Origin: CAZXWN01 sp964644695 [NCBI: uncultured bacterium]
GTDB lineage: Bacteria > UBP4 > UBA4092
Length of the DNA stretch: 10,594 nt
Assembly (NCBI GenBank): GCA_964644695.1
Contig: CAZXWN010000026.1
Span: forward strand, 1 to 10,594
Reading direction: 5' to 3'
The notes under the pieces were generated by a model. It was not told the origin of the DNA, made no database searches, and was given only the letters and a program-made list of their open reading frames with translations. Each line of letters opens with the position of its first letter. Position 1 is the stretch's first letter. This document shows, in pieces, positions 1 to 7,576 of this stretch. A program made the translations under genes and the position numbers.

Positions 1-50
1 ATTTTGAGTGATAAGTATATTTAGAAAAATAATGAATTAAAAAGAAGCCT

Positions 51-101
51 AAACGAACCTTCCACGGACCTGCTCCGAGTAACTCCGTGAGTGGTTCGTT
101 T
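51..101 (-). terminator. Hairpin terminator of the DUF2339 gene
   Basis: Positions 51-59 (AAACGAACC) pair perfectly with 93-101 (GGTTCGTTT), and an inner 6-bp stem joins 63-68 (CACGGA) to 84-89 (TCCGTG). On the minus strand the hairpin begins at the last base of the stop codon of the DUF2339 gene. It is followed by a pyrimidine-rich tail (CTTCTTTTTAA) at about positions 37-47. This arrangement fits an intrinsic terminator for the minus-strand gene. Positions 1-50 hold nothing else that I can recognise. Confidence 0.7.
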
Positions 102-2545
102 TATGAAGAAGAATCCGCTTTTACAAATTGGATGATTTTATCTTTATAACGGTTATACAGATAGGAGACTGAAAGAAGAATAATACCCAGAACAAAGAAA
201 GCGATAATTCGATATATCTGTTCCAGTGAAAGAACATCCACCAGAAATACCTTAAGAATTACAATCCCAAACAAACACAATGCGAATCCGCGGGCAAAAG
301 CAGACCGTTTCCAAATCCCCAGGGAAATCAAGACCGCCGCATATAACGCCCACACCACCGATAAAGACATCTGACGCAGCATGTAATATTCTTTTATCTG
401 ATTCTGAGCCTCCCAGGCTGGATAATACGGCCGAAGGAAATCCATTGTTTCCAAACTCAGTCCAAATAACAACATCAGATTACTCAACACCGCAAATAGA
501 CCACAGACCAATCTCCACTCAGCAATATCAATATTTTCTTTGAATCGTTGATAAAACCAAACCGCACCAAATCCCGATCCAACCAACGCAATAAGCGGTA
601 TAAACCGGTCATTGAAGAATAAGGTAAATGAAATGGAATTGAATGCATAATGAAAGTCAGAATGGAAGAATCGGAAATAGGCCAGAGCAATAATAATCAT
701 CGCCATGTGTCTTGTTCTCACATGGCCATGTTTCGCCCCCAGCCAGAACAGGAAGAAAGACTCCAACGCCCATGCCACAGTGATCCAGGTACTGTCCATC
801 AACCAGGCAATTGTCAGCGTCAGATAAAGAGCCGCTAAACTCAGATAGGTATCCGAAGCCAGATTATTCCGGGAATATTTGTTTTGAATAACGAACCAGA
901 GTCCGCCATACATCACAAACACCACCAGAGCTAAATATCCGTGATACAACTCCTCTGGATAATGCTTCATAAATACCAGATAGGAGGTGGCAGCAAATAT
1001 CATCCCCAAACTAAACCCAGTCGCCATATTGTTTACATCAAACAGGGATTCTTTCCAGAATAACTGCAAAAGGAGAACGCCATTGAATAAGAGGAAAAAA
1101 GTCACCATCCATCCAAAGACTTCCCCAAACGGAGTGGCCGCATAAAAAGAGTGTGCCCAAAAAGCATAATTGATGACCGTACCCAGGAGATTCGCTATTA
1201 AGAAGGATGGATGCCGATTGTAAAAATATAGCCCCGAACCCAGGATAATCAATAAAACACTATAGATTCCGTAATAATGCAGATAATTGTAGTCTGGAAT
1301 CATAAACAAAGGGACTAACTGTCCCACAATGATTCCTGCCAGTTTCAGTTCTCGGAACTTTGCCCATACAGACATGGACATTCCCGCAACAGCTAAGATT
1401 CCGCCATAAATCAATACATTATAAAAACCAATATAATCACTGGCCGGTTTATCCATCACATTCAATATCAATAAGCGCGGAAAAAACACACTGACAACTA
1501 ATATCATCAGCGCAATTTCATGCTTCTTGAGATGTCCCATCGCCCAGAATGCGGCCATAGTAAGGACCAGTCCAAAGGTAATCAATGAGGCTTCGGGAAA
1601 TTCAGCTCCAGTGTATTGTTTTCCCAAAACAAAAACAGCCATCGCAATAAGACCACCCAAATACCCAAGGAACCCTAGTGAAATCCACTTCCGATAAAAA
1701 CAAAGGGCTACCGCCGTCAGACACATCACCAGACAATGCAAATAAAAAATGGGATATAGTCCCTCGCTGTGACCCAGCAGGAACGGTGTAATCAAGCCTC
1801 CTGATAAACCCAGAATTCCAATCACCGGAGAATCATACCGCAATGCAAAGAAATAAGCCGCGAAAGTGAGGATAGCTAGAATCACCCATGCCATTTCCAT
1901 TCCAATCAAGTGATAGAATCCATAGGCGGCATATCCCGTCAGATACAACAAACCCAGTCCACCACCGGTCAATACCCGGGTGAACTGGGTAAATAAATTC
2001 TTTTTATTATCTTTCAGATATTCGCCGAGAGATAAAAGTGTCAATCCACTCAGCGTTCCAATCGCAATCCGAACCAACTCAGTGATCCATCCCTGGTCCA
2101 CGGCAAACTTAAACAAAAATCCAAGCCCCAGGAATAAGGCCAGGACTCCAAGCCAACTGAACCATCTTCCACCGATCTCTGTTTCAAGATTTAATTTCGA
2201 ACCAGGGGCCTCCTTCTGCGGAACGGGAGGATTCCAGGGACGTTCCTTTACCGGTGGTTCTGCCCTGTAAGTATCCTGAATAACAGGTTTTTGTTCGGGA
2301 ATATCCATTACAGGGGTAGTTTTAAGCGGTGTGGGTATTGATGGTTTTTCTTGAGGAAGGGGACTAGGGGATGTTACTGGAGTAGAAGACCGGACCGGCT
2401 TTGCTGCTCCATAACTCAGCTCGGACACCTTCTGTTCCAATTGCCAGATACGATTGATTTGAATGGAAATCAGTTTTTTCTGGTTTTCCAGTTCATCCTG
2501 TAAATCTCTAATTTGTTTTTCAACATCTCTCTGATCGGGACTCAT
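101..2545 (-). CDS. DUF2339 family polytopic membrane protein
   Basis: This is a large inner-membrane protein of unknown function, 814 residues from the start chosen here. Residues 1-45 are charged and heptad-like, so probably a coiled coil. Residues 46-115 form a proline-rich linker. The segment GGRWFSWLGVLALFLGLGF at about 125-145 is the typical entry into the DUF2339 membrane domain. From there to the C-terminus the protein is a nearly continuous series of hydrophobic helices, probably more than 20, ending in a short basic and polar tail. The frame stays open upstream to an ATG at 2809, but that start would overlap yicC by 87 bases and would add 88 residues with no family resemblance. I therefore place the start at the ATG at 2545, just before the coiled coil. 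The start is uncertain because the consensus ribosome-binding site lies 22 bases upstream of it (see 2554-2573). The gene is divergent from yicC. Family assignment is confident; the function is unknown. Confidence 0.85.
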   Translation of the reverse strand: MSPDQRDVEKQIRDLQDELENQKKLISIQINRIWQLEQKVSELSYGAAKPVRSSTPVTSPSPLPQEKPSIPTPLKTTPVMDIPEQKPVIQDTYRAEPPVKERPWNPPVPQKEAPGSKLNLETEIGGRWFSWLGVLALFLGLGFLFKFAVDQGWITELVRIAIGTLSGLTLLSLGEYLKDNKKNLFTQFTRVLTGGGLGLLYLTGYAAYGFYHLIGMEMAWVILAILTFAAYFFALRYDSPVIGILGLSGGLITPFLLGHSEGLYPIFYLHCLVMCLTAVALCFYRKWISLGFLGYLGGLIAMAVFVLGKQYTGAEFPEASLITFGLVLTMAAFWAMGHLKKHEIALMILVVSVFFPRLLILNVMDKPASDYIGFYNVLIYGGILAVAGMSMSVWAKFRELKLAGIIVGQLVPLFMIPDYNYLHYYGIYSVLLIILGSGLYFYNRHPSFLIANLLGTVINYAFWAHSFYAATPFGEVFGWMVTFFLLFNGVLLLQLFWKESLFDVNNMATGFSLGMIFAATSYLVFMKHYPEELYHGYLALVVFVMYGGLWFVIQNKYSRNNLASDTYLSLAALYLTLTIAWLMDSTWITVAWALESFFLFWLGAKHGHVRTRHMAMIIIALAYFRFFHSDFHYAFNSISFTLFFNDRFIPLIALVGSGFGAVWFYQRFKENIDIAEWRLVCGLFAVLSNLMLLFGLSLETMDFLRPYYPAWEAQNQIKEYYMLRQMSLSVVWALYAAVLISLGIWKRSAFARGFALCLFGIVILKVFLVDVLSLEQIYRIIAFFVLGIILLSVSYLYNRYKDKIIQFVKADSSS

Positions 2546-2553
2546 GCCGATGA

Positions 2554-2573
2554 TTATGCCATAGTAACCTCCT
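2554..2573 (-). promoter_or_regulatory. Consensus RBS followed by a two-codon ORF
   Basis: On the minus strand a perfect AGGAGG (2573-2568) is followed after 5 bases by ATG GCA TAA (2562-2554). This would encode only Met-Ala. Eight bases later comes the ATG at 2545 that opens the DUF2339 coiled coil in a different frame. The RBS is well placed for the short ORF and too far (22 bases) from the ATG at 2545. The long gene may start by re-initiation after the short ORF, may use a rare ATA or ATC codon, or the sequence may carry an indel here. The rest of the divergent spacer up to yicC (2574-2722) shows no promoter that I trust. Confidence 0.5.
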
Positions 2574-2722
2574 GTTAACAAGGCAAAGTCAACCCACGAA
2601 ATAAAACCCGTCCCCTGCGTTTCCGCTTCTTTACAGACCCCCTCGAATATTGATACCATTACCAAATACCCGGAAATCGGATTCCAAACCGGTTTCCTGC
2701 CAGAAAGGAAGTCATTCAATCT

Positions 2723-3616
2723 ATGTTTATCAGTATGACGGGATATGGTCGGGCCTCCAAAACCCTTAAGGGGAAAGAACTGGTCCTTGAAATCAAAAGT
2801 GTGAACCACAAAGGTTGTGAAGTCAGCACTCGTACGGCTAATGAACTTTCTTCCATGGAACCACGCATCATCCAGGCCATCAAAAGCCGTGTCGAACGCG
2901 GCCGCGTAGATGTTACGGCCTACTTCATGAAAGGGAACAACACCCCGGAATCCCGTCCAGCAAGGGTCTCTTTGGAAACCATTGCTGCTTATCAGGTTGA
3001 ATTTAAGAAAATCGGTAAAAAACTGAATCTGGAACCACCCACCGAATTAGAAGATTATCTGGGACTTCCCGGCGTCATTGTCCAAGAATCTGGAAATAGT
3101 CAGGAAAGCCCTGTTTCCTGGGCCGATGTTGAACCTCTGGTCAACAAAGCTCTGGATGGATTGATTGATATGCGGAAAAAGGAAGGTACCAAGCTGGGAA
3201 AAGATATCAGCGCCCGAATCAAAAATCTTGAACAGCTTTCCAAAGACCTCCGTAAACTGGCACCTCTGGCTCAAAAAGAAAGACTTTCCGATCTCCATCG
3301 GGATTTGGAAAAACTCCTGAAAAACTCTCCGGCAAAATGTGAAACTCCCCAAGTCACATCCATTGCGGCTAATTTCCTGGAATCGACCGATGTAACAGAA
3401 GAACTCGTCCGAGTGGAAAGCCACATTGCTCAGTTCAAACAGGCCGTCAAATCAACCTCTCAACTGGGCCGTAAACTGGACTTTATCTTTCAGGAATTGT
3501 TCCGCGAGTTTAATACTATTGGTTCAAAGACATCACACCCGGATATGGGGCAGAAAGTCGTTGAAGCCAAAACAGAACTCGATAAAATGAAACAACAAAT
3601 CGCCAATATTGAATAG
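2723..3616 (+). CDS. yicC: YicC/YloC family endoribonuclease
   Basis: This is a YicC family protein of 297 residues, the usual family length. Members have been described as endoribonucleases acting in RNA turnover, in the cytoplasm. The N-terminus (MFISMTGYGRA) is the family signature. It is followed by the YicC_N domain with EIKSVNHKGCEV at about 23-34. The C-terminal DUF1732 region carries TEELVRVESHIAQF at about 226-239 and the near-universal GRKLDFIFQELFREFNTIGSK at about 248-268. The family usually has N-R-y/F at the SVNHKG position, and here the sequence has diverged to KGCEV. An AAGGAAG element (about 2704-2710) lies 12 bases ahead of ATG 2723, and an in-frame ATG at 2735 would also keep the signature. 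It heads the yicC-gmk-coaBC run and is separated from gmk by 67 bases. Identification is firm; the exact RNA target is unknown. Confidence 0.93.
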   Translation: MFISMTGYGRASKTLKGKELVLEIKSVNHKGCEVSTRTANELSSMEPRIIQAIKSRVERGRVDVTAYFMKGNNTPESRPARVSLETIAAYQVEFKKIGKKLNLEPPTELEDYLGLPGVIVQESGNSQESPVSWADVEPLVNKALDGLIDMRKKEGTKLGKDISARIKNLEQLSKDLRKLAPLAQKERLSDLHRDLEKLLKNSPAKCETPQVTSIAANFLESTDVTEELVRVESHIAQFKQAVKSTSQLGRKLDFIFQELFREFNTIGSKTSHPDMGQKVVEAKTELDKMKQQIANIE

Positions 3617-3672
3617 GTTTTACAGTACGGTTATAGTTAATCAATAGGCTCTATCATTTTATGAACCTGAAT

Positions 3673-3686
3673 GAGGACTCGTTTTG
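3673..3686 (+). promoter_or_regulatory. RBS and TTG start of gmk
   Basis: GAGG at 3673-3676 stands 7 bases before TTG 3684-3686, which opens the gmk frame. There is no in-frame ATG between this TTG and the phosphate-binding loop, so the TTG start is required for a complete kinase. A weak start codon here would lower Gmk translation relative to an ATG. Confidence 0.75.
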
Positions 3687-4316
3687 CCGGACTCTACTAA
3701 AAAAGCTATTCAACATCTTCGTAAAAGGCCAATAGGCCTATTAGTCGTTATATCCGCTCCTTCCGGAGCAGGAAAGACAACCATAGCTCATGCAGTTATG
3801 AAACAAGTCCCGGATGTTGTCCGTTCTGTCTCTGTAACAGATAGAGACATGCGGCCCGGTGAAGAGAATGGGAAAGACTATTTCTTTGTTACCCGACCAG
3901 CCTTCAAGAAACTCTTGAGTAAAAATTACTTCCTTGAATCTGCAACAGTCCATAATAACAACTATGGAACACCCCGGAAATGGGTCGAAAAACAGGTCAA
4001 GGAAGGCAAGATTGTCGTTCTGGTGATTGATGTCCAGGGCGCTGAACAAATCAAAAAGCTCTATCCCGGATGTGTTTCCATCTTCATTCTTCCACCCTCC
4101 ATGAAAGAATTGAAACAACGATTGGTTAAACGGAATACTGAAACCCGGGAATCTCTCACGGTCCGCATCCGAAATGCCATGGTTGAATATAAGTTCGTCC
4201 ATGATTATGATTATGCTGTTATCAATGACGACCTGAATGTGGCCGTCGATAAAGTCACCAGTATCCTTAATGCTGAGAAATGCAGGGTATTGAGATGGAT
4301 AGAACGGAAACTCTAA
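3684..4316 (+). CDS. gmk: Guanylate kinase
   Basis: Guanylate kinase, 210 residues, transfers phosphate from ATP to GMP to give GDP in the cytoplasm. The P-loop is SAPSGAGKTT (24-33). The GMP-binding stretch is SVSVTDRDMRPGEENGKDYFF (48-68) with the expected Arg54, Arg57 and Tyr66. Further GMP contacts are Glu85 (FLES) and Tyr94 (NYGT). The segment LVIDVQGAEQIK (113-124) and the lid arginines Arg146, Arg150 and Arg161 follow, then the conserved VINDDL near 179-184. Oddities compared with E. coli and yeast enzymes: the usual TTR is TDR (Asp53), the usual GNYYG is NNNYG (91-95), and the lid RGRG is KRN. The key charged residues remain, so it is probably active. It starts with TTG and its end overlaps coaBC. 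No rpoZ follows, although gmk-rpoZ-coaBC is a common order. Confidence 0.95.
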   Translation: MPDSTKKAIQHLRKRPIGLLVVISAPSGAGKTTIAHAVMKQVPDVVRSVSVTDRDMRPGEENGKDYFFVTRPAFKKLLSKNYFLESATVHNNNYGTPRKWVEKQVKEGKIVVLVIDVQGAEQIKKLYPGCVSIFILPPSMKELKQRLVKRNTETRESLTVRIRNAMVEYKFVHDYDYAVINDDLNVAVDKVTSILNAEKCRVLRWIERKL

Positions 4317-5521
4317 ATACACACCCATGCCGATGGGAAGGTAAATTCGTTGTTCTGGGTGTAACGGGAAGCATCGCCGCTTACAAATCAGCGGAATTGG
4401 TTCGCCGCATCCAAGATCAGGGAGCTGAAGTCCAGGTCGTTATGACCAAGACCGCCACCCGGTTAATGTCTCCCGAAACCTTGAAATACCTCTCAGGTCG
4501 GAAAGTACTGACTGAGTTAATGGAAGATGACCAGTCATGGACGATTGGGCATATTTCTCTGGCGGACAAGGCAGATGCTTATTTAGTAGCACCGGCGACC
4601 GCTAACATCATCGCCAAAATGGCGTATGGGCTGGCAGACGATTTATTATCATCAACACTGCTTGCGTCCAAGAAACCTTTAATCGTGGCTCCGGCCATGA
4701 ACGATAATATGTATTCTCATCCAGCAACTCAGGAGAACCTGGAAACATTACACCGGCGAGGCACTATCATCGTAAGCCCGGGAGAGGGTTATCTGGCTTG
4801 TGGAAAAATCGGAACGGGTCGTCTGGCTGACATCCCCGATATTCTGGGAGCCTTGGATTATGTTCTTCATCCGGACAAATCACTGGCGGGAAAGAAAGTA
4901 TTAGTTTCCGCAGGCCCTACTCGGGAAGCGATTGACCCGGTACGGTATCTCTCCAACCATTCTTCTGGGAAAATGGGGTACGCCATCGCTGAAGCGGCTT
5001 ATAACCTGGGTGCAAATGTGACCCTGGTATCAGGCCCTGTCTCTCTGAGGCCACCCTATGGTGTTCATACGGTCCCGGTCATCTCCGCCGCTGAAATGGC
5101 TGAGGCTCTGCTGGACCGATTCGATGATTCGGATATTGTGGTCATGGCTGCGGCAGTCGCGGATTACCGTCCATCCGAATCTTCTGCGCATAAAATAAAA
5201 AAGACCGACCAACCCCAAGATATTCCCTTGACCCCTACCCTGGATATCCTTAAGGAAATGGGCCAACGCAAATCAAGACAGGTTCTGGTCGGTTTCGCCG
5301 CTGAAACAGATAATCTCCTCCAGTATGCCCAATCCAAAATAGATGCAAAGAATCTGGATTTCATGGTTGCCAATGATGTCTCGCAACCGGGAATTGGCTT
5401 TGGAAGTGATAAGAACACAGTCACGTTCATAACCAAGTCAGGAGTGCTGGAAACATGGGGGCCAGCCCCTAAATGGGCTGTCGCTGAGAGATTATTCCAC
5501 CATTTGAATATTTTAGGGTAA
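4295..5521 (+). CDS. coaBC: Bifunctional CoaBC (PPC synthetase/decarboxylase)
   Basis: This is the fused enzyme that joins cysteine to 4'-phosphopantothenate (CoaB, CTP-dependent) and then decarboxylates the product with FMN (CoaC), two steps of coenzyme A synthesis. Numbered from the upstream ATG at 4280, the CoaC half shows GVTGSIAAYKSAELVRR (27-43), active-site His91 in GHISLADKADAYLVAPATAN, the PAMN motif (138-141) and Cys174 in EGYLACGKIGTGR. The CoaB half shows SAGPTREAIDPVRYLSNHSSG (210-230, with Asn226), AAAVADYRP (290-298), KIKK (305-308), VGFAAET (337-343) and a C-terminal GFGSDKNTVTFI (373-384). I prefer the ATG at 4295 (408 residues) because CAGGG at 4283-4287 sits 7 bases ahead; ATG 4280 would give 413. 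Either start lies inside the end of gmk (22 or 37 bases of overlap), which suggests translational coupling. Confidence 0.96.
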   Translation: MDRTETLNTHPCRWEGKFVVLGVTGSIAAYKSAELVRRIQDQGAEVQVVMTKTATRLMSPETLKYLSGRKVLTELMEDDQSWTIGHISLADKADAYLVAPATANIIAKMAYGLADDLLSSTLLASKKPLIVAPAMNDNMYSHPATQENLETLHRRGTIIVSPGEGYLACGKIGTGRLADIPDILGALDYVLHPDKSLAGKKVLVSAGPTREAIDPVRYLSNHSSGKMGYAIAEAAYNLGANVTLVSGPVSLRPPYGVHTVPVISAAEMAEALLDRFDDSDIVVMAAAVADYRPSESSAHKIKKTDQPQDIPLTPTLDILKEMGQRKSRQVLVGFAAETDNLLQYAQSKIDAKNLDFMVANDVSQPGIGFGSDKNTVTFITKSGVLETWGPAPKWAVAERLFHHLNILG

Positions 5522-5543
5522 AATAAAGCCCTGTAATCAAATC

Positions 5544-5566
5544 ACCCCCGCCGATGCCATGGGGGT
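5544..5566 (+). terminator. Possible weak hairpin terminator after coaBC
   Basis: ACCCCC (5544-5549) and GGGGGT (5561-5566) can form a 6-bp GC-rich stem with an 11-base loop. The downstream tail TTATGTTTCTC is only partly T-rich, so this may be an attenuator-like or weak terminator, or just an RNA structure between coaBC and the PilT gene. An ATG at 5559 lies within the hairpin and is unlikely to be the PilT start. Confidence 0.35.
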
Positions 5567-5594
5567 TATGTTTCTCTTGAGCGAGGTACATTCG

Positions 5595-6692
5595 ATGGAA
5601 TTAAATGAATTTGAATTATTATTGAATGAGATGTTGCGTAATGGCGCATCTGATCTTCACCTGAAGACCCATTCTGTCCCATTGTTCCGTATCAACGGCA
5701 AGTTATACCAGGTAGATTATCCGGTACTCACTCCCGAATCTACCGCTCGGCTGGCAGATCTGTTATGTAATACTCCCCGACTGAAAGCCCAGAAAAACGA
5801 CAACGGGAGTGCGGACTTTGCTTACATGGTCCCCAATGTTGGCCGGTTCCGTATCAATGTCTTTCGTCAGCGTTCCGTCTATGACCTGGCCTGCCGTGCC
5901 ATTAAATTGACCATCCCTACACCTGAAGAATTGAATCTGGAACCCGTCCTCTACGACTTGGCCAAAATGGAACGCGGAATGATTCTTCTGACCGGAACGG
6001 CTGGCTCAGGTAAATCCACAACTCTGGCAGTCCTCCTGAATCTGATTAACCAAACTCGTTTTGACCATATTGTTACTATCGAAGACCCCATTGAATATAT
6101 GCACCCAAACAAGAAATCCGTTGTTTCCCAGCGTGAGGTCGGGACCGACTGCGGTTCCTTCCGAGACGCCCTGGAACATGTACTTCGTCAGGACCCTGAT
6201 GTTCTGCTGGTCGGTGAAATCCGTGATGAGGAAACCATGCAGGTCTCTCTGGGTATCGGTGAAACGGGTCACTTACTCCTTTCAACCCTTCACACTTACA
6301 ACTGCGCTCAGGCTGTGGACCGTATGATGGACTTTTATCCTCCCAATCTCCATCATCAGGTGCGTAAACAGATTGCAAACACCCTCCAAGCCATTGTCTG
6401 TCAACGACTGATTCCAGCCATTGGCGGGGGCCGGGTACCGGCAATGGAAATCATGGTTTGTACCGCCGCGGTCCGTAAGCTGATCAATGAAGGTAAAATC
6501 AATGAACTGCAACAGGCCATCCAGAATGGTGAAGCGGGAAACCAGACCTTCAATCAGTCTCTCGTTAAACTTTACCATGCCAAGAAGATCGATTTAGATA
6601 CAGGTCTGTTATACTCTGATGACCCTGCAGGATTCCGCCGTAATATCTCCGGTGGCTATGCTGACAGTGATAAAAAAGGTATCGTGTTCTAA
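5595..6692 (+). CDS. pilT: PilT/PilU-family type IV pilus retraction ATPase
   Basis: This is a secretion-type hexameric ATPase that, in the known family, powers type IV pilus retraction (twitching, DNA uptake) at the inner membrane base. It has 365 residues, close to PilT and PilU lengths. The N-terminal domain (1-110) begins with FELLLNEMLRNGASDLHLK. The ATPase domain has a Walker A GTAGSGKST (134-142; the usual form is GPTGSGKST), an Asp box TIEDPIEYMH (161-170), a Walker B DVLLVGEIRDEET (202-214) and a His box GHLLLSTLHT (225-234). The C-terminus has AAVRKLINEGK (291-301), like the PilT retraction motif AIRNLIRE. It also has TFNQSL (318-323) followed by YSDDP, which is more like PilU. I choose ATG 5595 because GAGG (5583-5586) stands 8 bases ahead and family members start here; the frame is open to ATG 5559. 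No pilB, pilC or pilin genes are nearby, so whether it is PilT or PilU is unsettled. Confidence 0.9.
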   Translation: MELNEFELLLNEMLRNGASDLHLKTHSVPLFRINGKLYQVDYPVLTPESTARLADLLCNTPRLKAQKNDNGSADFAYMVPNVGRFRINVFRQRSVYDLACRAIKLTIPTPEELNLEPVLYDLAKMERGMILLTGTAGSGKSTTLAVLLNLINQTRFDHIVTIEDPIEYMHPNKKSVVSQREVGTDCGSFRDALEHVLRQDPDVLLVGEIRDEETMQVSLGIGETGHLLLSTLHTYNCAQAVDRMMDFYPPNLHHQVRKQIANTLQAIVCQRLIPAIGGGRVPAMEIMVCTAAVRKLINEGKINELQQAIQNGEAGNQTFNQSLVKLYHAKKIDLDTGLLYSDDPAGFRRNISGGYADSDKKGIVF

Positions 6693-6706
6693 ATCGATAA
6701 ACCATT

Positions 6707-7480
6707 ATGGCCGAACATATCAGGGATATCCTCAAAGACTTGGTGTGCCAACTTTCCAGCCAGGTGCAATTGGATGCGGTTGTTAATGACCGTCCAGTAC
6801 CTGCTGGGTTGTCACGAACACCCCCCAAGCCCACAACGGCACGGAAACATGCCGCCACCAAGCCGGAACCCGTTCCGGTTCAAGCTGTCCCTGAAACACC
6901 TATAGATTTATCTCATCTCCCTGACAATCTGGATGACCTCAAACAAATCATCATTCCTTGTCAGAAATGCCGCCTCGCCACAACACGAACCCAGATAGTT
7001 TTTGGTGTTGGAAATCCAAAATCCTCGCTGGTTTTTGTCGGAGAGGCACCCGGTGCGGATGAAGATGCCCAGGGGGAACCTTTTGTAGGCCGGGCAGGAA
7101 AACTTCTAACCCAAATGATTGAAGCCGAAAGGTCACTTAATCTAAAACGGGAAGAAGTCTATATTTGCAACGTCATCAAGTGCCGTCCTCCAGAGAATCG
7201 AGATCCGGCACCGGATGAAGTTGAATGTTGTGAACCATATCTCCTGCGGCAGCTCGACATCATCAAGCCCAAAGTGATATGCGCTCTGGGTAAACATGCC
7301 GCACAAACATTACTAAAAACTCAAACTCCCATCAGTCAGCTCCGGGGGCGGTGGTTTTCCTACCATGGAATACCCTTGATGCCCACTTACCATCCCGCTT
7401 ATTTACTGCGGAATCAGAGTGGGAAAAAGGACTGCTGGGAAGATTTATTATTGATCAAAGAAAGACTGGATTCCTTGTAA
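6707..7480 (+). CDS. Family 4 (type UDGa) uracil-DNA glycosylase
   Basis: This enzyme removes uracil from DNA, starting base excision repair of deaminated cytosine. It has 257 residues, longer than typical family 4 enzymes because of an N-terminal extension. Residues 1-28 look helical and 30-66 form a Pro/Ala/Thr-rich linker. The catalytic core begins at about 70. The four cysteines expected to hold a [4Fe-4S] cluster are Cys85 and Cys88 (CQKC), Cys159 (IKCRPP) and Cys175 (CEPYL); the C-x2-C and C-x15-C spacing matches the family. Motif 1 is GEAPGADED (112-120), followed by [12 protein letters not shown] (123-134), and the second motif is the THPA-like YHPAYLLRN (228-236, with His229). It begins 14 bases after the pilT stop with no visible ribosome-binding site, so it probably depends on coupling to pilT translation. 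SPO1-type DNA polymerase-related domains share this fold, but the motifs are those of true family 4 glycosylases. Confidence 0.93.
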   Translation: MAEHIRDILKDLVCQLSSQVQLDAVVNDRPVPAGLSRTPPKPTTARKHAATKPEPVPVQAVPETPIDLSHLPDNLDDLKQIIIPCQKCRLATTRTQIVFGVGNPKSSLVFVGEAPGADEDAQGEPFVGRAGKLLTQMIEAERSLNLKREEVYICNVIKCRPPENRDPAPDEVECCEPYLLRQLDIIKPKVICALGKHAAQTLLKTQTPISQLRGRWFSYHGIPLMPTYHPAYLLRNQSGKKDCWEDLLLIKERLDSL

Positions 7481-7493
7481 TCCCATCAAACAA

Positions 7494-7544
7494 AATTAGT
7501 AAATTCGGTCGATATTGACAGAATGGTTTATAATTTTACTAATT
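7494..7544 (+). promoter_or_regulatory. AT-rich leader with 10-bp inverted repeat
   Basis: AATTAGTAAA (7494-7503) and TTTACTAATT (7535-7544) are perfect inverted repeats 31 bases apart. Between them lie TTGACA (7515-7520) and TATAAT (7529-7534), only 8 bases apart, so they cannot act as a single sigma70 promoter; one of them may be used with a weaker partner. A second small palindrome, TTAAT-CGA-ATTAA, follows at 7543-7555. The region lies upstream of the secreted protein at 7577 and probably contains its promoter and perhaps an operator. AGGAG at 7565-7569 is its ribosome-binding site. Confidence 0.45.
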
Positions 7545-7576
7545 AATCGAATTAAAAGAAGGGCAGGAGTGTCGTA

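Noticed and set aside
280-838. Plus-strand open frames opposite the DUF2339 gene
   Set aside because: They have low-complexity composition typical of the reverse of a hydrophobic coding region, with no RBS or domain.
2546-2809. Longer DUF2339 start at the minus-strand ATG 2809 (88 extra residues)
   Set aside because: It would overlap the yicC start by 87 bases, and the extra residues look like translated spacer; the family-like coiled coil begins at the ATG 2545.
3741-4328. 195-residue open frame on the minus strand opposite gmk
   Set aside because: It is fully antisense to a clearly conserved kinase and shows no recognisable domain; several similar antisense frames occur opposite yicC, coaBC, pilT and larC.
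5559-5594. PilT start at ATG 5559
   Set aside because: The ATG lies in a GC-rich hairpin without an RBS, while ATG 5595 has GAGG 8 bases ahead and matches family N-termini.
7515-7534. TTGACA and TATAAT as a single strong promoter
   Set aside because: They are only 8 bases apart, too close for sigma70 use; kept only as part of an AT-rich regulatory region.
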